From: Pontimonas sp964350865
GTDB lineage: Bacteria; Actinomycetota; Actinomycetes; Actinomycetales; Microbacteriaceae
Length of the DNA: 39,301 bases
Direction of reading: 5' to 3'
NCBI GenBank assembly: GCA_964350865.1
Contig: CAYGLJ010000010.1
Span: forward strand, 1 to 39,301
Shown: in pieces, positions 24,145-31,656 of the stretch
How the letters are laid out: each line of letters starts with the position of its first letter
How positions within the stretch are numbered: position 1 is the first letter of the stretch
Position numbers and translations under genes: made by a program
Notes under the pieces: model-generated
What the model saw: only the letters and a program-made list of their open reading frames with translations
Told to the model about the DNA's origin: nothing
Database searches by the model: none

Positions 24145-24487
24145 GCGGGAGAAAACTGCGACAGAGTCTCTGCTCCAGATCGCTCTAGCGCTCGAAATAA
24201 TTGTGGTGTTCTTTGGTGCGCTCGCGATCAACGGACTCCGTCTCTACAGTGGCCCGGTGGTGCTCGCGGGTGCCCTGCTGACAGTCCTGGTGCTGGTTCT
24301 CTTGTATGGCACCGTGCGGTATCGCCTGGCACAAATTGCCGGTCACGTAGTCCAAATCGTCCTGTTGGGGAGTTTTCTCTGGGATGTGGCGATTGGTTTG
24401 TCGTTTGCTGTCGTTGTTGCCTTCTGGATCTTTGGTGCGATTCGGGGTCCGATGCTCGATCGAAACAAGCCCGAGTCGAGCCAGTAG
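24137..24487 (+). CDS. DUF4233 family membrane protein
   Basis: A 116-residue integral membrane protein with about four hydrophobic helices (roughly 14-35, 42-64, 70-88 and 90-106) and charged ends. The family is actinobacterial and habitually sits between folC and ndk, as here; its function is unknown. The ATG at 24137 is chosen for AGGAGG at 24122-24127; an upstream in-frame start inside folC is rejected. A 9-bp hairpin spans its stop codon. Confidence 0.88.
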   Translation: MAKREKTATESLLQIALALEIIVVFFGALAINGLRLYSGPVVLAGALLTVLVLVLLYGTVRYRLAQIAGHVVQIVLLGSFLWDVAIGLSFAVVVAFWIFGAIRGPMLDRNKPESSQ

Positions 24488-24495
24488 GCTCGACT
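24474..24495 (+). other. 9-bp hairpin spanning the DUF4233 stop codon
   Basis: AGTCGAGCC (24474-24482), loop AGTA and GGCTCGACT (24487-24495) form a perfect stem, and the TAG stop (24485-24487) lies in the loop and first stem base. No U-tract follows. It may partly terminate or stabilise the ileS-folC-DUF4233 transcript before ndk, or be a processing site. Confidence 0.55.
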
Positions 24496-24524
24496 TCACA
24501 CGCCATACATAAGGAGCCTGCTGA

Positions 24525-24947
24525 ATGTCTGCACCCCAGGAAACACTCGTTCTGATCAAGCCAGACGGTGTTGCGAGAAATCTCACCGGAGAGATCCTGT
24601 CCCGGATCGAATCCAAGGGGTACCAGCTGGTGGACATACGTATGGTTCAGCCAGATAGGGACCTGTTGCGCGAGCACTACGCCGAGCACGAGGGAAAGCC
24701 CTTTTATGAGCCGCTCGTGACGTTCATGGAGTCTGGTCCTGTCGTGGCGATCCGCGTGGCGGGTCACCGCGTCATCGAGGGCATCCGTTCGCTCTGTGGC
24801 GCGACTGACCCAACCCAGGCAGCTCCCGGCACCATCCGCGGCGATCTGGGACGCGACTGGGGCTTAGCGGTCCAGCAGAACCTCATCCATGCGAGTGATT
24901 CCCCCGAGACCGCTGAACGCGAGCTGGCTCTCTGGTTTAAGGCCTAA
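24525..24947 (+). CDS. ndk: Nucleoside diphosphate kinase
   Basis: Balances nucleoside triphosphate pools by phosphate transfer through a histidine. The 140-residue product begins with the family strand ETLVLIKPDGV and has the nucleotide-binding GATDPTQAAPGTIRGD. The active-site His122 lies in NLIHASDS, the usual position. AAGGAG lies nine bases before the ATG. It is last of the ileS-folC-DUF4233-ndk series, behind a hairpin. Its TAA interlocks with the TAG of the convergent VKOR gene in CTAA (24944-24947). Confidence 0.97.
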   Translation: MSAPQETLVLIKPDGVARNLTGEILSRIESKGYQLVDIRMVQPDRDLLREHYAEHEGKPFYEPLVTFMESGPVVAIRVAGHRVIEGIRSLCGATDPTQAAPGTIRGDLGRDWGLAVQQNLIHASDSPETAERELALWFKA

Positions 24948-25537
24948 AGCGAGAAGAGAAGCGGGAACTGGATCAGAATCGACAATCCGATTACGGCGTA
25001 GTTGATGACGATCACGATCCAGCTGTAGGGAAGCCACTGGGCTCCCAGTTTCTTCAGTCGAGGCGATGAGCCGAGCATGCCCTGCTTCATTGCCCACGGG
25101 AGGAAAATCCACCACACAATCATGTGGATTGCCCACACCACCATGCAGTAAAGACACAAGAAGCCAATGACAAAGACAGCCTGATAGAACATCCACATCA
25201 ACCAGCTGTAGGCGGCAAAGAGCCCCACCGTGGTGAGAACCCAAAAACCGCGCTTGAAGGTCGATCCGGTGAGCATGGCCGCGCCAATGACGGCCACCAC
25301 CGCATACCCACCAATTCCATAGAGCTGGTTGGGGGTGTCGAAAAAGAGTGTGGCCTGCCAGCTCTGCATGACATTCCCGCAGGAGAAGAAGGGGTTGATG
25401 TCGCAGCTCGGTTTTTCACCGGTCAGAGCGAGCTTGTAGCCCTCACTGGCCAAGATGAGTGCTGCCAGCCAACCGCCGAGACCGCCCAGCATAAGAAAGA
25501 GGCCCATGCCGCTTGCTCGTCTCGTGGGGTAATTCAC
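24944..25537 (-). CDS. Vitamin K epoxide reductase (VKOR) family protein
   Basis: Membrane thiol oxidoreductase that in actinobacteria re-oxidises DsbA-like proteins using a quinone. The 197-residue product has about five membrane helices, the loop cysteine pair Cys45/Cys53 (SCDINPFFSC) and the active CxxC at Cys128-Cys131 (CLYC). The GTG at 25537 is chosen because an extended -10 (TGTCATAAT) ends six bases before it. This implies a leaderless message; the reading further upstream to 25648 is non-homologous. No thioredoxin-like domain is fused, so the partner oxidase must be elsewhere. Divergent from rne. Confidence 0.92.
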   Translation of the reverse strand: MNYPTRRASGMGLFLMLGGLGGWLAALILASEGYKLALTGEKPSCDINPFFSCGNVMQSWQATLFFDTPNQLYGIGGYAVVAVIGAAMLTGSTFKRGFWVLTTVGLFAAYSWLMWMFYQAVFVIGFLCLYCMVVWAIHMIVWWIFLPWAMKQGMLGSSPRLKKLGAQWLPYSWIVIVINYAVIGLSILIQFPLLFSL

Positions 25538-25543
25538 GAGCTG

Positions 25544-25552
25544 ATTATGACA
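25544..25552 (-). promoter_or_regulatory. Extended -10 promoter, leaderless VKOR transcript
   Basis: On the minus strand TGTCATAAT matches the extended -10 form TGnTATAAT closely, and only six bases (CAGCTC) separate it from the GTG start of the VKOR gene. Transcription should begin at the start codon. Confidence 0.65.
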
Positions 25553-25579
25553 GCACCCCGTGAGAATTAGGTGACGGTA

Positions 25580-25767
25580 TGCGATACTGGAGCCAGCGCA
25601 ATCGCCAGAGAAGACGAAGCGCCACCACAAGATTTCTCGGATGACCATCCGAATACAGGGAAAAACCCCTACAACCTAGTTTTTTCAATGTGCGTTTGCG
25701 CGCATTGCCAAAGCGCAATGAGTTCCCAGCCAGTGGTGCCAGGGAATGTGTGAGGAGTACACCAGCG
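25580..25767 (+). promoter_or_regulatory. rne promoter and structured 5' leader
   Basis: TGCGATACT (25580-25588) looks like an extended -10, giving a leader of about 170 nt before rne. Within it are hairpins CGGAT-GACC-ATCCG (25638-25651), CATTGC-CAAAGC-GCAATG (25703-25720) and a TTCCC...GGGAA pair near 25724-25747, plus a six-T run at about 25680-25685. RNase E represses its own synthesis through its 5' leader in E. coli; a similar role here is an inference from the length and folding. Short reading frames in this stretch look non-coding. Confidence 0.5.
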
Positions 25768-27774
25768 ATGGTGACACGAAAAAAAGAAGACGACACTAAG
25801 CCTGACAAGAAGGCCCCGGTAGCGAAAAAGGTCGCCGCGGAGAAGCCCGTGAAGAAGGCTCCAGCTGCCAAAAAAGAGCCGAAGATCGCTAAGCCTGCCG
25901 CAGTCAAGGCAGAGAAGCCGGTCGCCCAGACCACCACGTCCCTGGTGTTCCAGGCCCCAGACCCCGGATTGTTCCCCACCTGGACTCCAGGCCCCGAGAC
26001 CTCCGAGGGTGACAAAGTTGTCCGGCGCCGCTCGCGGGCTAACCGCAAGCCTCTCGTCGAGGACAAGAAGACTTCTGAGTCCGCGGAGTCTGGTCAACCC
26101 CAAAAAGTTCGGGGGTCGACTCGGCTGGAAGCGAAGCGCCAGCGTCGCCGTGATGGACGCGAAGGAAGCCGTCGCCGTGGCACTGTCACAGAAACCGAGT
26201 TCCTCGCCCGTCGCGAGAGTGTTGACCGCGTAATGGTGGTGCGCGAGACCACAGATCGCACCCAGATTGCCGTCCTTGAAGACAACGTCGTGGTGGAGCA
26301 CTACGTGGCTCGATCCGAAGAATCTAGCCTTATCGGGAACGTGTACCTCGGGCGTGTGCAAAACGTTTTGCCCAGCATGGAAGCTGCCTTCGTCGATATT
26401 GGACGCGGTCGAAACGCTGTGCTGTATTCCGGTGAAGTGGACTGGGAAGCTGCCGCTGAAGGGGGAGCTACCGGACCTCGACGTATCGAACTAGCTCTGA
26501 AGACTGGCGACACCGTCCTGGTGCAGGTCACCAAAGACCCGGTCGGGCACAAGGGGGCCAGGCTCACCAGCCAAATCAGTCTCCCGGGCCGCTACCTGGT
26601 CTATGTGCCCGGTGGGGCTATGAACGGAATTTCGCGCAAACTCCCCGACAAGGAGCGCTCGCGCCTCAAGGCCATCTTGAAGCAGGTTCTTCCCGAGAGC
26701 GCGGGTGTCATTGTGCGCACCGCCGCGGAGGGTGCCACTGAAGAGCAGCTCACGAGTGATGTGGAGCGCTTGCAGAAGCAATGGCAGGAGCTTTCCGCTC
26801 AGGCAGAAAAGGCGCAAGCCCCTGCCCTGTTGCATTCAGAGCCTGATTTGCTCGTCAAGATTATTCGCGACGTGTTCAACGAGGATTTCCAAAAGATTGT
26901 GATTTCTGGTTCTCACGCGGCGAAGACTATTGAGAACTACCTCACACAGGTGGCTCCCGATTTGATTTCCCGGATGGAGGAGTACACGGCCGACGCTGAT
27001 CCCTTCGTCGAGTACCGCGTGAACGAAGGCATCGCCAAAGCACTGGATCGTAAGGTCTGGTTGCCGAGCGGCGGTTCTCTGGTTATCGACCGCACGGAGG
27101 CGATGACGGTTGTTGACGTCAACACCGGAAAGTTCGTGGGCTCTGGGGGAAACCTTGAGGAGACAGTCACGAAAAACAACCTGGAAGCTGCGGAGGAAAT
27201 CGTTCGCCAGCTTCGCTTGCGCGATATCGGCGGAATCATCGTTGTCGACTTCATCGACATGGTGCTGGAGTCGAATCGTGATCTTGTGTTGCAGAGGCTG
27301 ATGGAGTGCTTGGGTCGCGATCGCACGAAGCATCAGGTCGCAGAGGTCACCAGCTTGGGTCTTGTTCAAATGACCCGAAAGAAACTGGGTCTTGGGCTCT
27401 TGGAGACCTTCAGCGAAACCTGCGAGGTGTGTCAGGGCAGAGGATTGATTGTCCACCACGAGCCGGTCTCAAAGTCGCGCTCAGACAGCGCCCCTTCGAA
27501 GAAACGCAAATCGTCCGCATCGTCCCAGCCCGCTGTGGCGCCGCACCAGATCACCGATGATGCGAGAAACGCGATCGCTCAGATTGCCAAGAGCACGGTC
27601 GGGCACGCCTCTGGCGCTTCTGCGGACGAGCCGGAACCCGAGGCGAAGGCACCCCGTGGAACGAAGAAAACGGTGACGGAGAAGCCAGCAATCTTGGACT
27701 CTGTGTTAGCCGCGCTACCGGAGCCACCAGCGCCTGGAACGTCTAAGCGTCGTCGCCGAGCAACCAGCGGGTAA
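25768..27774 (+). CDS. rne: Ribonuclease E/G family endoribonuclease
   Basis: Main RNA-decay and rRNA/tRNA-processing nuclease. The 668-residue product from ATG 25768 (GAGGAG about ten bases upstream) has a Lys/Ala/Pro-rich disordered N-terminal extension (1-130), an S1 domain (about 185-275, SLIGNVYLGRVQNVLPSMEA) and the catalytic DNase I-like domain with Asp450 (VDVNTGKF) and Asp494 (VVDFIDM). The Zn-link Cys552/Cys555 (CEVCQGRG) and a basic disordered tail ending KRRRRATSG follow. Placing the long low-complexity arm mainly N-terminal is usual for actinobacterial RNase E and opposite to E. coli. A longer reading to 25690 is rejected as leader. Confidence 0.95.
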   Translation: MVTRKKEDDTKPDKKAPVAKKVAAEKPVKKAPAAKKEPKIAKPAAVKAEKPVAQTTTSLVFQAPDPGLFPTWTPGPETSEGDKVVRRRSRANRKPLVEDKKTSESAESGQPQKVRGSTRLEAKRQRRRDGREGSRRRGTVTETEFLARRESVDRVMVVRETTDRTQIAVLEDNVVVEHYVARSEESSLIGNVYLGRVQNVLPSMEAAFVDIGRGRNAVLYSGEVDWEAAAEGGATGPRRIELALKTGDTVLVQVTKDPVGHKGARLTSQISLPGRYLVYVPGGAMNGISRKLPDKERSRLKAILKQVLPESAGVIVRTAAEGATEEQLTSDVERLQKQWQELSAQAEKAQAPALLHSEPDLLVKIIRDVFNEDFQKIVISGSHAAKTIENYLTQVAPDLISRMEEYTADADPFVEYRVNEGIAKALDRKVWLPSGGSLVIDRTEAMTVVDVNTGKFVGSGGNLEETVTKNNLEAAEEIVRQLRLRDIGGIIVVDFIDMVLESNRDLVLQRLMECLGRDRTKHQVAEVTSLGLVQMTRKKLGLGLLETFSETCEVCQGRGLIVHHEPVSKSRSDSAPSKKRKSSASSQPAVAPHQITDDARNAIAQIAKSTVGHASGASADEPEPEAKAPRGTKKTVTEKPAILDSVLAALPEPPAPGTSKRRRRATSG

Positions 27775-27811
27775 CGAGCTTTTTCGGAGCTCTGGAAGAT
27801 ACCCTTCAGCC

Positions 27812-28786
27812 ATGAGACGCCTGGTCCCTCTCGCTGTACTTCTGGGACTTCTGGGTGTGATTGGTGTTCGTTCGTGGACAAGTGACAATCTGGCGCCTTT
27901 CCGGGGTCAACTCCAAGACGTCATCACGCTCGCGCTGTCGCTGCTGATTGAGTCGTTACCCTTCATCGTCCTGGGAATTGCCCTTTCCATCGTCGTGCAG
28001 GTCTTTGTCCCAGCCTCATGGCTGGAGAGTTGGCTACCCAAAAATCCCTTTGCGCGACGAGCCATTGTGTCGTTGTTCGGAATGTTTCTCCCGGTGTGCG
28101 AGTGCGGGAATGTGCCACTCGCTCGCGGCCTGATGGGTCGCGGGTATGGGGTAGGGGACTCTGTCACATTCTTGTTCGCCGCACCTATTGTGAACCCCGT
28201 CACGATTATTACGACCCATCAAGCTTTTGGCTTCGACGACGGAATTTTGGTGGCCCGACTCTTGGCCGGTTACCTGATCGCCAACCTTCTCGGGTGGCTC
28301 TTTTCTCTTCACCCCAGTCCCGAAAGTCTTCTCACCACAAAGTTCGTGAGGGAATGTGCGCTACCTGCCTCTGAGCGGGGAGGCACGAAGCTTGAGCGCG
28401 TCGGGTCATTGTTTGTGTCCGAATCCACCGCATTGATGCCAGCCCTCACACTGGGTGCGTTTATCGCAGGTGCCATTCAGGTCGGGGTATCTCGCGAGGT
28501 TCTCTTAGCTTTGGGAACCGACCCCATTATCAGCGTGGTCGCGCTCATCCTCCTTGCGTTCGTTATTTCAGTCTGCGCCAACGTGGATGCATTTTTCATT
28601 TTGCCGTTTGCGCAAACCTTTTTGCCCGGCTCCATTGTGGCGTTCCTCGTTTTTGGTCCGCTGATTGACATCAAGATGGTGGCCCTTCTCCGCACTACTT
28701 TCGCAGCGCGAACGATTGTCCTCATGGCCACGGTGGTGGGGTTGTGCTCACTTGCTCTCGGGATGGTGATGAACAGTGCTGGATAA
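27812..28786 (+). CDS. DUF318/ArsP-type membrane permease
   Basis: A 324-residue integral membrane protein with about eight helices in two related halves. Family signatures are PVCECGNVPLARGLM in the first half and FAAPIVNPVTI, with a matching SVCANVDAFFILPF / FGPLIDIKM in the second. Members transport organoarsenicals or unknown substrates; in actinobacteria a permease of this kind is usually paired with a TIGR03943 protein, as here, and is sometimes under zinc control. No Zur box is evident in the 37 bases after rne. TACCCT six bases before the ATG could give a leaderless start; otherwise it is read with rne. Confidence 0.88.
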   Translation: MRRLVPLAVLLGLLGVIGVRSWTSDNLAPFRGQLQDVITLALSLLIESLPFIVLGIALSIVVQVFVPASWLESWLPKNPFARRAIVSLFGMFLPVCECGNVPLARGLMGRGYGVGDSVTFLFAAPIVNPVTIITTHQAFGFDDGILVARLLAGYLIANLLGWLFSLHPSPESLLTTKFVRECALPASERGGTKLERVGSLFVSESTALMPALTLGAFIAGAIQVGVSREVLLALGTDPIISVVALILLAFVISVCANVDAFFILPFAQTFLPGSIVAFLVFGPLIDIKMVALLRTTFAARTIVLMATVVGLCSLALGMVMNSAG

Positions 28787-29516
28787 GGTCATGGCGTGGC
28801 GGGGAGTGTTCGCCATCGGAGTGCTCACGGTGGTCACCGTGTGGTTGGGCTTTCAGGGCATGCTGGGCTTTTACATCCACCCTCGATACAACGTGTTCAC
28901 CCTTGTCATGGCGGCGATAGGCGTGCTCCTGATGGCCATCGCTCTGATCGTGCCTCACACAGCGCACTCGCATGCAGGGCACCGCCATGCGAGAGGTCAT
29001 TCACTGATGGAATGGATGTCTCTCAGCCTTGTTGGCGCTGTTGTGGTGATTGCGGTGGTTCTTCCCCCGACGACGTTGTCGAGCTACACAGCGGAGAATC
29101 GCAGTTTTGGGACTGTGGCAACGTCGCCGGCCGCTGACGCGATCGACATTGACTCCACCACCGCGGGTTTTGAGAATCTGACCGTTCGAGACTGGGCGAG
29201 CCTGTTGATACAAACCCAGGACCCCACGTTTTTCCGGGGTAAACCCTTTAGTGCGCTCGGGACCGTCACCGAAAGTGGCAACCCTGATGTGTTCCTCTTG
29301 ACTCGTTTTGTCGTGACCTGTTGCGCAGTGGATGCCCAGCCCGTGAATGTCCCCGTGTATTTCCCGGGTTGGCAAGACGAGTTTGCACTCGACACGTGGG
29401 TGACGGTTGATGGTGGCTTCCAGGTTCTTCCCGGGCTCGAGGTGCCCGGAAATCTTGCGGTCGTCTCGTCTGAGATTGTTCTCGAGGAGGTGCCTCGTGA
29501 GCCTTACCTTTTCTGA
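28776..29516 (+). CDS. TIGR03943/DUF1980 family permease-associated protein
   Basis: A 246-residue protein with an N-terminal helix pair (about 10-27, 35-55), a His-rich stretch (HTAHSHAGHRHARGHS, about 66-80), another helix (about 87-108) and an exposed C-terminal domain. That domain carries the family motif RFVVTCCAVDAQP near residue 180. It is the usual partner of the DUF318 permease and the His/Cys content suggests metal handling; function is not established. The GTG at 28776 gives an 11-nt overlap with the permease; ATG 28791 with GATAAGG before it is an equally possible start. Confidence 0.85.
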   Translation: MLDKVMAWRGVFAIGVLTVVTVWLGFQGMLGFYIHPRYNVFTLVMAAIGVLLMAIALIVPHTAHSHAGHRHARGHSLMEWMSLSLVGAVVVIAVVLPPTTLSSYTAENRSFGTVATSPAADAIDIDSTTAGFENLTVRDWASLLIQTQDPTFFRGKPFSALGTVTESGNPDVFLLTRFVVTCCAVDAQPVNVPVYFPGWQDEFALDTWVTVDGGFQVLPGLEVPGNLAVVSSEIVLEEVPREPYLF

Positions 29517-30885
29517 TCGCGGGGTATCACCGGGCAAGACGAGTTTCCGCACTCTCGTCATCGCACTCATCTCGCTCCTGTCGGTGGTCATCGTGGGGGT
29601 GGGGGCATGGAGCATGCTCCAGGGTCCTCAGTTGCGCGATGTTCAGAGCGATGAGCAATCCCTCCATCAACGAGCAGGTGCGTTTGTTGCCTTGCGCTCG
29701 GACCGAGCGATTGAGCCCGTTGGGATCGACCAGGTCCGTATTACGCCTGACGCCCCGTTCGACTTGGAAGATGACGGTCTGAGTATTCGCTTGACATTTG
29801 AGCAACCTCTACTCGCGAACACCAACTATGTCGTTGAGGTGACCGGCGTGCGTCCAACCGGGATCGGCCAAGAGAGCTCATGGTCCACGTCGTTCACGAC
29901 CGGAGGTTTTGACTTTGTCTTTCTCCGTGAAGTGGGGGATATACGCGAGGTGCACCGCGCGGTGCCCGGCGCTCCCGGCACCGAGGTTGTGTACCGGGCA
30001 CCGGGAATCGTCTCGGTTACCCCGGTTGCCTCCGTGCTCGCGGTTCTTCGTGAGGTTGGCGAGGAAACCTGGCTGGAACTTGTGGACCCCGCGACGGGAG
30101 TAGCGGAGCGGATTGTTATGCCGCCCGGCTTTCAGGTCGTTGATCTGGCAAATGCTTCGTGGGGAACCACGCTGGTCACGATTGCGAATGTAACCGAGCG
30201 ACCCGGTGGATCGGTGTTTGGAGCCCTGGTGCTCATTGATGTTCTCAGTGATCGCACCCCGGTCATCGTCGAGGGAATCGCAGGGGATCCGCTCTCTGTC
30301 CGCACGGTTGCGGTATCCCCACAGAGTGGTGAGATTCTGGTCTGGCAAAAGAATCAGGAGCTGGTTCGATTCAATCCGCTGACTTCTGTGGTGTTGCCGG
30401 TGGGCACAGCAAGTGAGCTGTGGGGCTTTGACGCCTTGGGTACCCAGGCCCTCTATGTCGATGGTTTGGGAACCCTGTCTCAAGACCTCTCTACGGGCGA
30501 ACTCACCCGCGTTCCGCGGGGCGAGTTCGAGGGTATTTCGCTTCGACACCAGAAGTTTGCTCTCGCTCCGAGCGGGCTTCGCCTGCATCGTGCCCAATTG
30601 CCGGGTCTGGGCGATGGGGATCCGTATTCGATCGTCACGAGAGAAGACTCGGAAGGAATCCATACTCTGGTCACGGGATCGCTCGACACCCCGGGCAGTA
30701 TCGGCAACATTGCGCTGTCTCCCAATGGACAGTTTCTCCTGGTGGAGGTAAACCCGGATAGTAGCCCCCTGGGATATCAGGGCTTGACGGCCGAACAAAT
30801 CGCTGTCGGAACCGTTATTCGCGTCGTGGATCTCCGGGATAACACCGTAGTCGGCGAGTTTCCGGGGTATGGATTCGTGTGGTGA
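29497..30885 (+). CDS. Membrane-anchored Ig-like plus beta-propeller protein, function unknown
   Basis: A 462-residue protein of unknown function. Residues 18-40 form one membrane helix with a short cytosolic N-terminus, so the rest is outside. Residues about 45-120 resemble an SbsA/Big_5 Ig-like domain (LRLTFEQPL-type strand, then NTNYVVEVTGV and SWSTSFTTG). From about 125 to the end, repeated beta blades of the TolB/WD40 sort occur (VAVSPQSGEILVW, NIALSPNGQFLLVEV). The GTG at 29497 has GAGGAGG six bases upstream and overlaps the DUF1980 gene by 20 nt, so it is part of the permease operon. It could be a solute- or metal-sensing or scaffolding subunit of that membrane system. An independent envelope protein is also possible. 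Confidence 0.82.
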   Translation: MSLTFSDRGVSPGKTSFRTLVIALISLLSVVIVGVGAWSMLQGPQLRDVQSDEQSLHQRAGAFVALRSDRAIEPVGIDQVRITPDAPFDLEDDGLSIRLTFEQPLLANTNYVVEVTGVRPTGIGQESSWSTSFTTGGFDFVFLREVGDIREVHRAVPGAPGTEVVYRAPGIVSVTPVASVLAVLREVGEETWLELVDPATGVAERIVMPPGFQVVDLANASWGTTLVTIANVTERPGGSVFGALVLIDVLSDRTPVIVEGIAGDPLSVRTVAVSPQSGEILVWQKNQELVRFNPLTSVVLPVGTASELWGFDALGTQALYVDGLGTLSQDLSTGELTRVPRGEFEGISLRHQKFALAPSGLRLHRAQLPGLGDGDPYSIVTREDSEGIHTLVTGSLDTPGSIGNIALSPNGQFLLVEVNPDSSPLGYQGLTAEQIAVGTVIRVVDLRDNTVVGEFPGYGFVW

Positions 30886-30894
30886 CTCTTCTGG

Positions 30895-30923
30895 TTGCCC
30901 AGGGCTCTGCAATGGTCTATTCT
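30895..30923 (+). promoter_or_regulatory. rplU-rpmA promoter
   Basis: TTGCCC (30895-30900), a 17-base spacer and TATTCT (30918-30923) form the best sigma-A-type promoter in the window. It lies just after the propeller gene and gives a leader of about 65 nt to rplU. Confidence 0.7.
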
Positions 30924-30993
30924 TGACCCTCGGTGCTGTTTTCGAAATTCTTGTGGCACCCTCACTCTCTAGGTAACAAGGCAGGTTTTCATC

Positions 30994-31308
30994 GTGGTTT
31001 ACGCGGTTGTGCGCGCAGGTGGGCGCCAGGAAAAGGTAGAAGTTGGTTCCATCATCACGGTGGACCGACTTTCCGCTGAAGCAAAGAAGTCGGTGACGCT
31101 TGCCCCGGTTCTCTATGTCGATGGTGACACTGTCACTCACGACAAAAAGGAACTCGCCAAGATCACCGTGAGCGCTGAGGTTATTGAAGACCTCCGCGGT
31201 CCCAAGATTGTTATCCAGAAATACAAGAACAAGACTGGTTACAAAGCCCGTCAGGGATTCCGTGCGGATCTGACGAAGCTCAAAGTCACCGGCATCACGA
31301 AGAAGTAA
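30994..31308 (+). CDS. rplU: 50S ribosomal protein L21
   Basis: Structural protein of the large ribosomal subunit. The 104-residue product shows the L21 pattern: YAVVRAGGRQEKVEVG at the start, a basic middle and KKTGYKARQGFR-like C-terminal region (NKTGYKARQGFRADLT). The GTG at 30994 has AAGGCAGG upstream. It heads the rplU-rpmA-obg unit, with 11 nt to rpmA and its own strong promoter. Confidence 0.97.
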   Translation: MVYAVVRAGGRQEKVEVGSIITVDRLSAEAKKSVTLAPVLYVDGDTVTHDKKELAKITVSAEVIEDLRGPKIVIQKYKNKTGYKARQGFRADLTKLKVTGITKK

Positions 31309-31319
31309 AGGGTTAGCTC

Positions 31320-31577
31320 ATGGCACATAAAAAAGGTGCGTCCTCGACTCGGAACGGTCGCGACTCCAACCCCCAGTATCTGGGAGTGAAGCGCTTCGGT
31401 GGTCAGGTCGTCAAAGCCGGTGAAATCATCGTGCGTCAGCGCGGAACCCACTTCCACCCCGGTGCCAACGTGGGCCGTGGCAACGATGACACCCTGTTTG
31501 CCCTCGCAGCAGGCGAAGTGAAGTTTGGAACCAAGGGCGGACGCAAAGTCGTCGCCGTGGTTGACTCCGCCACCTAA
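31320..31577 (+). CDS. rpmA: 50S ribosomal protein L27
   Basis: Large-subunit protein whose N-terminal tail reaches the peptidyl-transferase centre. The 85-residue product begins MAHKKGASSTRNGRDS, continues QYLGVKRFGGQ and ends normally. The tail begins directly with AHKKG and lacks the cleavable extension seen in Firmicutes. A UUCG hairpin follows before obg. Confidence 0.97.
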   Translation: MAHKKGASSTRNGRDSNPQYLGVKRFGGQVVKAGEIIVRQRGTHFHPGANVGRGNDDTLFALAAGEVKFGTKGGRKVVAVVDSAT

Positions 31578-31598
31578 GATTTTCCACACTGTAGTGCG

Positions 31599-31622
31599 AG
31601 GGCGAGCTTCGGCTCGCCCTTT
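31599..31622 (+). terminator. UUCG-capped hairpin between rpmA and obg
   Basis: AGGGCGAGC-TTCG-GCTCGCCCT (31599-31620) is a perfect 9-bp stem with a stable UUCG tetraloop, followed by only a short T run. It lies 22 nt after rpmA and 37 nt before obg. It probably acts as a partial terminator lowering obg expression relative to the ribosomal proteins, or protects the rplU-rpmA 3' end. Confidence 0.75.
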
Positions 31623-31656
31623 GCGCTTAGTGGCCATATGACAGGAAGGTGATTCG

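Noticed and set aside
25571..25753. 60-codon plus-strand reading frame in the rne leader
   Set aside because: It begins inside the probable rne -10 region, has no ribosome binding site, and its Cys/His/Pro mixture shows no family resemblance. A leader peptide cannot be fully excluded.
29878..31140. 420-codon minus-strand reading frame opposite the propeller gene and rplU
   Set aside because: It crosses the rplU promoter and the start of rplU and has a His/Arg/Asn-rich shadow composition.
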